Position numbers and translations under genes: made by a program. From Planctomycetota bacterium (lineage in GTDB: Bacteria > Planctomycetota > Planctomycetia > Pirellulales > Pirellulaceae), in contig JAPLNJ010000371.1 of NCBI GenBank assembly GCA_026692885.1, positions 1 to 38,090 on the forward strand: DNA of 38,090 nucleotides, written 5' to 3'. The first letter of the stretch is position 1; each line of letters opens with the position of its first letter. The notes beneath the pieces were generated by a model. The model did no database searches. It was not told the DNA's origin and saw nothing but the letters and a program-made list of their open reading frames with translations. Shown here in pieces: positions 8,700 through 15,483 of the stretch.

Positions 8700-10048
8700 C
8701 TGCGTTCAAGCTTATTCTGGCCGAGATTCGTTTTCGATTGCTGAGCTTTCTGCTCAGCCTGTTGGCCGTCGTCGTCGCGGCGATGCTGTTTGTCGTCGGG
8801 CCGACCTTGATTTCCGGTTACGCCTCCGCAACCCGCGTGGAACTGGAGAAACTCGACGGGGAAGCGACTCGCTTGCAGACCGAGACGGAATCCATGCAGG
8901 CCGAGACGGCCAAGGTCCTGGCCCAAATGGACGATCAGACACGCCGAATCATGCGCGATCTGGGCGTGAATCTGCGGATCGTGCACCGGGACACGAAGAT
9001 GGACGAACTCTACACGAACTTCGTGGCCGTGGACTTCCCAGAAGACTACGTCGATCGTCTGTCGCAGGCCAAGCACATCGAGACGATGGTGCATCTGGTC
9101 GCCACGCTGCAGCACAAGTTGCAGTGGAAGAACCGCACGATCTTGCTCGTCGGCACCCTGCCGGTCATGACGCAAGCCCAGAAGGCGGAACAGAAGCCGC
9201 ACATGGTCAAACGCGTCGCGCCGGGGACCGTCCTGGTCGGCCACGAACTGGGCGTCGGCCTCCAGGAGGGCGACACGTTGGAAATCGAAGGGCAACCGCT
9301 GAAGATCGCCAAGATCATGCCGGAATTCGGCGGCCTGGAAGACATCCAACTGGTGGTCGATCTGCACGACGCACAGAAGATCGTGAACAAGGCGGGCCGG
9401 ATCAATCAGATCCTGGCCCTCAGTTGCAAATGCAAAGGCGATCGCCTGTCGGTGGTGCAGAAGGAGTTGGAGACGATTCTGCCCGACACGAAGGTTACCG
9501 AGCAGACGACGCAAGCCACGGCGCGCGAGCAGCAACGCGACCTGGTCGCGGCGACGCGAAAACAGGAGTTGGCTCAAGTGCAAGCGAACCTCGCGAGGAT
9601 CACGGCGAATCGGGACCGCCAGCTGGCTAGCCGCGCGCAGCAGCAGCGGACGCTGACGCGGTTGGTCAGCCTGACCACGCCGCTGGCCGTTCTGGCTTCG
9701 GCCTTGTTCGTCGGTCTGATGACGTGGCTCAATGTGCGCGAGCGGCGGCCGGAGATCGGCGTGTTGCGAGCGTTGGGAAAACGGGCTGGCTATGTCGCTG
9801 CGTTATTCCTGGGTAAGGCGATCTTGCTGGGACTGTTGGGCGGGGTTCTCGGCTGTGCCTCGGGCTATTTCCTGGCGCCCCGACTGGGAGCCAGCATGCT
9901 GGAATTGACAACCACGTTCTTCCGCACCGACCCGCGCATCCTCGCCGCGACTATTGTGGGCGCGCCTCTGGTCACCGCCATGGCCAGCTATCTGCCCACG
10001 CTGTCGGCCGTGTCCCAAGATCCGGCGATCGTGCTGATGGACAACTGA
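8696..10048 (+). CDS. ABC transporter permease, FtsX/MacB type
   Basis: This is a 450-residue protein with four predicted membrane segments: about 11-36, 322-343, 367-396 and 417-440. A large extracytoplasmic domain lies between the first and second. This is the FtsX/MacB/LolC layout. The periplasmic part holds charged, heptad-like stretches near 42-80 and 268-320 that probably form coiled coils. The motif NVRERRPEIGVLRALG after segment 2 is typical of the coupling-helix region in this family. MacB-type systems work as mechanotransmission devices rather than classic transporters, and need an ATPase. No ATP-binding subunit is encoded next door, so the partner must lie elsewhere. The gene is translationally coupled to the CYTH gene; its 3' flank holds a REPIN-like repeat. 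Confidence 0.85.
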   Translation: MTAFKLILAEIRFRLLSFLLSLLAVVVAAMLFVVGPTLISGYASATRVELEKLDGEATRLQTETESMQAETAKVLAQMDDQTRRIMRDLGVNLRIVHRDTKMDELYTNFVAVDFPEDYVDRLSQAKHIETMVHLVATLQHKLQWKNRTILLVGTLPVMTQAQKAEQKPHMVKRVAPGTVLVGHELGVGLQEGDTLEIEGQPLKIAKIMPEFGGLEDIQLVVDLHDAQKIVNKAGRINQILALSCKCKGDRLSVVQKELETILPDTKVTEQTTQATAREQQRDLVAATRKQELAQVQANLARITANRDRQLASRAQQQRTLTRLVSLTTPLAVLASALFVGLMTWLNVRERRPEIGVLRALGKRAGYVAALFLGKAILLGLLGGVLGCASGYFLAPRLGASMLELTTTFFRTDPRILAATIVGAPLVTAMASYLPTLSAVSQDPAIVLMDN

Positions 10049-10067
10049 GCGACGGGCAGTCGCATCC

Positions 10068-10168
10068 TTGGAGTGCGGTGACTTGTCACCGCTTTTCAAA
10101 TGGCCGTAACAATCGCCTGAGACGCCGCCATGATTTCTGAAAAGCGGTGACAAGTCACCGCACTCCAA
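10068..10168. repeat. REPIN-like element, family A, copy 1
   Basis: Two inverted arms, 10068-10100 and 10136-10168, are near-perfect reverse complements. Each contains the palindrome GCGGTGACTTGTCACCGC (or its complement), preceded by a GGAG head, as in REP sequences. The spacer is partly conserved with copy 2 at 11650-11767. It fills most of the gap before the FGE-like gene. No protein-coding signal is convincing here, although an antisense frame through it is open. Confidence 0.85.
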
Positions 10169-10285
10169 ATTTGGCCGCGAGCCGCTCTTGCACCTTCATG
10201 ATTACCGAGCTTGCAGGAGATTATCCGGGGCGATAGAGTCAAACCACGGTTACCACTCCCAGCCACGACACACGCAGGTGAAATC

Positions 10286-11272
10286 ATGCGACGACAAATC
10301 TTGCTCCTCGTGCTCCCGGTCTTCGCACTGAGTGCCGTTCTTGACTTAGGGACTTTCTTTGCCGCCGAGCCTGGCGGGGGCCAGAAGGAGGCGACGACCA
10401 ACACCGTCGGCATGAAAATGGTCTACATCCCGGACGGAGAATTCCTGATGGGCAGCCGCGAATCGGCCGAGGAGTTGGCCCGGGTCTTCAAGAAATACAA
10501 CGCAGACATCAAGCCGGAATACTTCGCGCACGAATACCCGCAGCACCCTGTGCGGATCACCAAGCCGTTCTATTTGGCCGCCCACGAGGTGACCGTCGGA
10601 CAGTTCCGCCAGTTCGTCAACGACAGCAAGTACAAGACCGACGCCGAGCAGGACGGGAAGGGCGGGTACGGGTTCAACGGCACGACGTTTGAGCAGAAGC
10701 CGGAGTATACCTGGCGCAACGCGGGCTTTCCGCAGACGGACGAGCACCCGGTGGTGAATGTCAGCTGGAACGACGCCGACGCTTTCTGCCGCTGGCTGTC
10801 CCAGACAGAACGCCAGACGTACCGGCTGCCCACGGAGGCGGAATGGGAGTATGCTTGCCGAGCCGGGACGCAGACTCGCTACTGCAACGGCGATGATCCG
10901 GAAGGGTTGGCCGAAGTCGGGAATGTGGCCGATGCGGCGGCGAAGGGCAAGTTCTCGTTTCTTTCTATTGCCATTGGCGCCAGCGACGGCTACATCTTTA
11001 CCGCACCGGTGGGCCAGTTCAAGCCGAACGCCTGGGGCCTGTACGACATGCACGGGAATGCAATCGAATGGTGTGCGGATTGGTTTGACGCGAAGCACTA
11101 CGGCAAGTCTCTCCCAGACGACCCGAATGGCCCACCTTCCGGAACGTCTCGTGTTCTTCGGGGGGGCTCCTGGAGCCTCACGCCGTACTACAGTCGCTCG
11201 GCGAGTCGCTACAGGCACCCCCCGGCCAGCCGTCTCAACGTCACGGGTTTCCGTGTTTCCAGGACTCTGTAA
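10286..11272 (+). CDS. Secreted SUMF1/FGE-fold protein lacking the catalytic cysteines
   Basis: This 328-residue protein starts at ATG 10286 behind AGGTG and has a signal peptide (MRRQILLLVLPVFALSAVLD). The mature part follows the FGE-sulfatase/C-type-lectin-like fold: GMKMVYIPDGEFLMGS, a histidine-rich HEYPQHPVRITKPFYLA strand, VTVGQFRQFV, VVNVSWNDADAFCRWLS, YRLPTEAEWEYACRAG, WGLYDMHGNAIEWCADW, RVLRGGSW and a final GFRVSRTL. Formylglycine-generating enzymes use a C-x4-C pair just before the final GFR; here that stretch reads YYSRSASRYRHPPASR without cysteine, so sulfatase maturation is unlikely. The fold is then probably used for binding or another reaction, as in many expanded planctomycete paralogs. 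The immediate neighbours give no functional clue. Confidence 0.88.
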   Translation: MRRQILLLVLPVFALSAVLDLGTFFAAEPGGGQKEATTNTVGMKMVYIPDGEFLMGSRESAEELARVFKKYNADIKPEYFAHEYPQHPVRITKPFYLAAHEVTVGQFRQFVNDSKYKTDAEQDGKGGYGFNGTTFEQKPEYTWRNAGFPQTDEHPVVNVSWNDADAFCRWLSQTERQTYRLPTEAEWEYACRAGTQTRYCNGDDPEGLAEVGNVADAAAKGKFSFLSIAIGASDGYIFTAPVGQFKPNAWGLYDMHGNAIEWCADWFDAKHYGKSLPDDPNGPPSGTSRVLRGGSWSLTPYYSRSASRYRHPPASRLNVTGFRVSRTL

Positions 11273-11337
11273 TAATCTACCGTTTGGTGGTCTTACCGTT
11301 TGCCGTTTGGTTCTTTTCCCTTTCAAGGGTGCAAGAC

Positions 11338-11556
11338 ATGGAACTGACAGCCGTCACCATGAAAGTGCCCGAAGGTTACATCGCCTTCGTCGAAGAACTG
11401 CCCGGGGCCAACACGCAGGGCGACACGCTGGAGGAGGCTCGTGAGAACCTGCAGGAAGCGGTCCAACTGGTGCTGGACGCCAACCGGGAGTTGGCGGAGC
11501 GGTCGTTGGTCGGCGAGAACGTTTCCAGGGAACGCTTTTCGTTGGCGGTGTCATGA
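11338..11556 (+). CDS. hicB: HicB-family antitoxin (short form)
   Basis: This 72-residue protein resembles the partial RNase-H-like fold of HicB: LTAVTMKVPEGYIAFVEELP, GANTQGDTLEEARENLQEAV and LVLDANRELAE. In complete systems HicB binds and inhibits HicA, an mRNA-cleaving toxin. This member is the short type without an evident C-terminal DNA-binding domain. ATG 11338 is chosen because homology begins there; upstream residues of the open frame are not HicB-like. The stop overlaps the ATG of a hicA remnant (11553-11556, ATGA), so gene order is hicB-hicA. With the toxin destroyed this would be an orphan antitoxin. Confidence 0.8.
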   Translation: MELTAVTMKVPEGYIAFVEELPGANTQGDTLEEARENLQEAVQLVLDANRELAERSLVGENVSRERFSLAVS

Positions 11557-11663
11557 AAAGGCAGGACCTGATCCGTTACTTGGAGTCCCGCGTGACCGCC
11601 GACGATTCGTGTCGCGGTAGGAATCGCCCCGGGTTGGCGAGACGCAACTTTGGAGTGCGGTGA
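11553..11663 (+). pseudogene. hicA toxin remnant (5' end only)
   Basis: The frame starts MKRQDLIRYLES, matching the usual N-terminus of HicA mRNA interferases, and overlaps the hicB stop by ATGA. After about 12 codons the similarity ends: the expected HicA core with its catalytic histidine in a G-x-H context is absent. The frame runs into repeat family A copy 2 and stops at 11661-11663 after 36 codons, whereas HicA proteins are usually about 60-80 residues. It looks like a deletion of the toxin body, with the REPIN-like repeat now at the break. Functional toxin is very unlikely. Confidence 0.65.
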
Positions 11664-11767
11664 CTTGTCACCGCTTTTCAAAACGCCGGTAGGGGCGAGT
11701 GGCCGTAGCAATTGCCTGAGACGCCGCCATGATCTCTGAAAAGCGGTGACAAGTCACCGCACTCCAA
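11650..11767. repeat. REPIN-like element, family A, copy 2
   Basis: Arms 11650-11682 and 11735-11767 repeat those of copy 1 with the same GGAG head and GCGGTGACTTGTCACCGC palindrome. The spacer shares GCCTGAGACGCCGCCATGAT with copy 1 but has an extra stretch of about 17 bases near the left arm. The left arm covers the last codons of the hicA remnant. Confidence 0.85.
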
Positions 11768-11812
11768 ATTTGGCCGTGAGCGCCCACTCCCCGGAGTACC
11801 GGGGCGAGGGAG

Positions 11813-12700
11813 TTATCCTTCCGTGGTGCCTAACGCCGCCGTCTCCACCGCCCAGGGATTCTTCCAGTCGCCCCAATTGTCGAGATACACGCCGTAGACC
11901 GGCATTTGCTCGCGGCGTTGTGTCAGCCAAGCGTGCGTTTCGGCGACCATCTCCTGCTCGCGTTCCAGACTGATTCTGCCGAGCATCACCGAGACGCGCA
12001 GGAAGACGAAATAGGTGTCCAGCACGTCGCAGCGGCAGTAGTCGTTGATTTGGACCAACTTGCCGTCGTTGAACAGGTCCTGCACCATGTGGCCCTGGAC
12101 GTCCATCTTGCCGGGTTTGCCGAGCAGGTTCGCGGCCAGATTCAGCCCGCCATTGAAACGCGAGGCACCGAAGTTGGTGAGCACGTCGTGCAGATCCAGA
12201 TGCGAGTCCAGATTGTAGCGGCTCCGGTGCTGCTCCCAACTCTTGCTCTCGACATTGAACCAACCGGGTACGCTCAGGCCGTAGCGGAACGCAGCCAGTT
12301 CCATCAACGGCAGGTCGAAGGTCCGACCGTTGAACGTGACCAGCGTCGGGCGGCGGTAAGTCTCCCAGCCACGCCAGAAACGCTCGGTAATCAGGTGCGA
12401 GCGAAAATGGGGTTCGTCCAACGCCACCAAGTCGACCAAGCCGTAGTCGGCGGCGATCTTGGCCACGACCACCGAGACCGGAATCTGGTACGTGTAAGGA
12501 ATGAAGTCCGTGCCGTGCTCCGCCAGCAACTCGGCCCGATAGCGGGCGACGGCTTCCTCCGGCGACAGCCCCTGGCCCGGGTATTTGACTTTGGAGACCA
12601 ATTGGCCATCGGCGACGCTCTCGATGTCGCACACTAGAAACTTTACCGTTGGACTTGTCACCTGCCCCCCCTTTCCAAGTATCGCGTTGTCGGACATCAT
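11813..12700 (-). CDS. PolB-like predicted 3'-5' exonuclease
   Basis: This is a 295-residue protein of the DnaQ-like/RNase H superfamily, related to the proofreading domain of family B DNA polymerases (PF10108 type). Exo I is FLVCDIESVAD (D25 and E27). Exo II lies in LVTFNGRTFDLPLMELAA. Exo III is YCRCDVLDTYFV, a YX3D arrangement, so it belongs to the DEDDy subgroup that uses two metals to remove 3' nucleotides. No polymerase domain is attached. The start is ATG 12700 or the adjacent ATG 12697; the longer open frame has no support. The gene is divergent from pepT, 118 bases away. Its natural substrate and repair pathway are not known from the sequence. Confidence 0.85.
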   Translation of the reverse strand: MMSDNAILGKGGQVTSPTVKFLVCDIESVADGQLVSKVKYPGQGLSPEEAVARYRAELLAEHGTDFIPYTYQIPVSVVVAKIAADYGLVDLVALDEPHFRSHLITERFWRGWETYRRPTLVTFNGRTFDLPLMELAAFRYGLSVPGWFNVESKSWEQHRSRYNLDSHLDLHDVLTNFGASRFNGGLNLAANLLGKPGKMDVQGHMVQDLFNDGKLVQINDYCRCDVLDTYFVFLRVSVMLGRISLEREQEMVAETHAWLTQRREQMPVYGVYLDNWGDWKNPWAVETAALGTTEG

Positions 12701-12818
12701 GCAGACGGTCAGCTTAACAGAATCCGTTGACGCTGCTAGCACCAATCGGTTTGCGAGTGGTTCGACGCGAGCCTGACCCCTGATCTACAATCGGTTTGTT
12801 GCAAGTGAGGATCCCCCA

Positions 12819-14054
12819 ATGAATGCGGAACGAATGTTGCTGCGGTTCCTGCGTTATGTGGCGATTGACACCCAGGCGGACGACGCAGCCAGCGGCTATC
12901 CCAGTTCGCCCGGCCAACGGGAATTGGGGCAACTGTTGGTCGCCGAGTTGCGTGCCATGGGGCTGGAGCAGGTCGTTCAGGACGAACACGGCTTGGTGTG
13001 GGCGACCCTGCCGGCCACCATCGATCGATCCGCGCCGGTCATCGCCTGGAACGCGCACCTGGATACGTCGCCGGAAGCCAGCGGCGCCCAGGTGAAACCA
13101 CAGGTCATTCGCAACTATCCGGGCGGCGACATCCCGCTGCCGGGCGATTCGCGCCAGGTGATCCGCGTCGCGGACAACGCCGAATTGGCGAACCTCATCG
13201 GCTGTACGTTGGTGACGACGGACGGCACCACGCTGTTGGGCGCCGACGACAAAGCGGGCGTGGCGGTCATCATGGGGGCGACGGCCTATCTGGCAGCCCA
13301 TCCGAAGATCGCCCACGGCCCGATCAAGATCTTGTTCACCTGCGACGAGGAAATCGGTCGTGGGGTGGCTCACGTGGATGTGCACCAACTCGGCGCGACG
13401 GCCTGTTACACCCTGGATGGTCACGGCTCTGGGGAGATCGACATCGAGACGTTTTCCGCCGACTTGGCCACCGTCCGTGTGCAGGGCGTCAACATTCACC
13501 CTTCGATCGCCAAAGGGCGGATGGTCAATGCGATCCGCGGGGCTGCGGCCTTCATCGAGGGACTGCCGCAAGAGGCGATGTCGCCCGAGATGACGGCTGG
13601 CCGAGAGGGTTTTCTGCATCCGTACCAGTTGCACGGCGGGGTGGCGGAAGTGGTGATCAAGATCCTGCTGCGTGACTTCGATTCCGCCAAGTTGGCGGAG
13701 CAGGCCGAATCGCTGAGAAACCTGGCCAGGAGCGTCGAAGCCGAACTCCCCGGCGTCCGCGTGGCGGTGGAAGTGACGCCCCAGTATCGCAACATGGCCG
13801 AAGGGTTGGTCCGAGAACCCCGTGCGGTCGGCTACGCCCAGCAGGCCTTCGAGCGACGGGGCCGAACAGCCAGGTTAACGGTCGTCCGGGGCGGCACCGA
13901 CGGCTCGCAATTCACGGCCCAAGGGCTACCGACTCCGAATCTCTCGACCGGCGAGCACAACCCCCACTCGCCCTTGGAGTGGGCTTGCCTGGAGGAAATG
14001 GTCCTCGCCGCCAAGGTGCTCGTCGAACTGGCACAAGTCTGGGCCGAAAAGTAG
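12819..14054 (+). CDS. pepT: Peptidase T (tripeptide aminopeptidase)
   Basis: This 411-residue M20-family metallopeptidase removes the N-terminal residue from tripeptides in the cytoplasm. Zinc ligands and catalytic residues are visible: IAWNAHLDTSPEASG (H80, D82), LLGADDKAGVA (D143 bridging), FTCDEEIGRGV (E177 general base, E178), YTLDG (D200) and GEHNPHSPLE near residue 380. The dimerisation domain sits between about 205 and 320. Length agrees with the PepT family. The ATG at 12819 follows GAGG by about eleven bases. It is monocistronic as far as can be seen, followed by a MITE-like element. Confidence 0.93.
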   Translation: MNAERMLLRFLRYVAIDTQADDAASGYPSSPGQRELGQLLVAELRAMGLEQVVQDEHGLVWATLPATIDRSAPVIAWNAHLDTSPEASGAQVKPQVIRNYPGGDIPLPGDSRQVIRVADNAELANLIGCTLVTTDGTTLLGADDKAGVAVIMGATAYLAAHPKIAHGPIKILFTCDEEIGRGVAHVDVHQLGATACYTLDGHGSGEIDIETFSADLATVRVQGVNIHPSIAKGRMVNAIRGAAAFIEGLPQEAMSPEMTAGREGFLHPYQLHGGVAEVVIKILLRDFDSAKLAEQAESLRNLARSVEAELPGVRVAVEVTPQYRNMAEGLVREPRAVGYAQQAFERRGRTARLTVVRGGTDGSQFTAQGLPTPNLSTGEHNPHSPLEWACLEEMVLAAKVLVELAQVWAEK

Positions 14055-14106
14055 GTCCCGGCTGCCGGACGGGACCTGCCTGGCGCGCAAACTAAGGACC
14101 GGCGAA

Positions 14107-14262
14107 TCAATAACTGTCCGACCGACGCGTAGCGGACAACGGCTCACGCAAAGGCGCTAAGACGCAAAGTGACCGCAGAAAGGAATCTCCTTGGCGTCTT
14201 GGCGCCTTTGCGTGAGTCTTCCGTTCGGCCGCGCGTCCCTCCGGCAATCCGACAGTTATTGA
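14107..14262. mobile_element. MITE-like element with 12-bp terminal inverted repeats
   Basis: The ends TCAATAACTGTC (14107-14118) and its exact complement GACAGTTATTGA (14251-14262) enclose 132 bases. Inside is a second inverted repeat: CTCACGCAAAGGCGC near 14143 pairs with GCGCCTTTGCGTGAG near 14202, with AAGACGCAAAG and GGCGTCTTGGC extending it. No coding frame of note is present. The structure fits a non-autonomous transposon or folded RNA-like repeat; a target duplication is not obvious. Confidence 0.65.
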
Positions 14263-14282
14263 TGGGTCAATCCTAAGCCGCT

Positions 14283-14313
14283 GCAAGATCCCGCTCGGCA
14301 AGACGGGATCTAC
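14283..14313 (-). repeat. Solo REP-like hairpin with GTAG head downstream of arsS-like gene
   Basis: On the minus strand the sequence reads GTAG, then ATCCCG and a loop, then CGGGAT. Stem GATCCCG/CGGGATC is 7 bp. The GTAG tetranucleotide before a palindrome is the classic REP layout. Placed about 20 bases after the stop of the arsS-like gene, it could also act as a transcript end. Confidence 0.55.
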
Positions 14314-14334
14314 CGGGTGGCGAGGCGCCCATCG

Positions 14335-15383
14335 CTACGGTTTCCCGACAATCGCGCCTTGACAACCGGACCCCGCACCGGCAGTGCAGCCGAAACAGTG
14401 GCGGCCGGTGGCGATGGGACGCTGACGCAACGGGGCCGCGTCGAAGTCGCGGATGTTCCGCGGTAGACCGGGGGCCAAGCCGAGTTCCAGTATCTGATTG
14501 AAGTCGCAGTCGTAGAGCTGCCCTTGCCAGTCGACCGACAGCGTGGTCCGACACATCACGCCAGCGGCGGCGGCCGGGTTGAATGCCTCGACCAACTGCT
14601 GCAGGTACGCCTCGTAATGGCCGGACTGCAGCAGGTCGTCCAGAAACCGGCTGATCGGCATGTTGGTGATGGTGTACAGCCGAGTGAAGGTCACGCCGTA
14701 CCGGGACTGGAGTTCCTGTCGATACGCGGCTTCCAGCTGCGGCTGGGGCGGCGGCAGGGAAGGGCCCAGCGGGTTGAAAACCAGTGTCAAGACGAGTTCG
14801 CCGCCGGGTTGTCCGTAGCCGATCGCGTTGAGCCGTTGCAGGGCCGCGATCGATTTCTGAAACACGCCCTCGCCCCGTTGCCGATCGACGTTGTCTTCCT
14901 GATAGCACGGCAACGAGGCGACGATTTCCACTTGCTGCTGGGCCAGGAATTCCGGCAAGTCGTCGAAGCCGGGTGCGAGCAGAATCGTGAGATTGCAGCG
15001 GTCGATCACGTGTCGGCCCAGTCGCCGCGACGCTGCCACCAACGCACGGAAGTGCGGGTTGATCTCTGGCGCCCCACCGGTGATGTCGACGCTGGAATCT
15101 CGTGTTGTTCCAGCACCGCCAGGCAAGCCGCCACCGTCTCCCACGACATGGCTTCGCGGCGATCCGGCCCCGCATCCACATGGCAGTGCCGGCAGGTCTG
15201 ATTGCAGACCTTGCCTAGATTGATCTGCAACACCTGGATGCCGATCGCCCGCAGCGGTGGCAAGCCGTGTTCGGCGAGCCGGTGCGCGAAGGCAGGGCAC
15301 GCAGCGCGCTCATCAAGAATCTGACGCTGGCGGGCCGGATCGCTGAGCGGGTTGCCCTGTCGCAGGAGAGTTGATGGCGTCAT
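14335..15383 (-). pseudogene. arsS: ArsS-like radical SAM protein, frameshifted
   Basis: Two frames together make one radical SAM protein of the arsenosugar-biosynthesis (ArsS, TIGR04167) type. The N-terminal part starts at ATG 15383 and carries KVCNQTCRHCHVDAGP (C60-x3-C64-x2-C67), the site for the SAM-cleaving [4Fe-4S] cluster. After VLEQHEIP the frame shifts near 15091-15092: the family sequence continues VDITGGAPEINPHF in another frame. The C-terminal half has YDCDFNQILELGL and a cysteine-rich HCFGCTAGAGSGCQGAI, as in the DUF3641 domain. A single missing base explains everything. Either the gene is newly inactivated or the sequence has an error. ArsS acts with ArsM on methylated arsenic; no arsM is visible here. 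Otherwise the reading frames look intact. Confidence 0.85.
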
Positions 15384-15483
15384 GCAAGTTCTCTCGCAAA
15401 ACCTTCTTTATGACCGCGTCGCCCTGCGGGCACAAGGGCCAGACGACGTTCCCGTCGTTCGGCAAACTCGGTACACTCTAGAC

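Noticed and set aside
10068..10168. Short open frame giving SGDKSPHSK-like peptides across the repeats
   Set aside because: The same peptide arises at both repeat copies in intergenic DNA, so it reflects the repeated palindrome rather than a gene.
10286..11272. Active formylglycine-generating enzyme or sulfatase-modifying factor
   Set aside because: The catalytic cysteine pair is absent and no sulfatase gene is present in the window.
14335..15383. Programmed ribosomal frameshift in the arsS-like gene
   Set aside because: There is no slippery heptamer or adjacent structure at the shift point; mutation or sequencing error is simpler.
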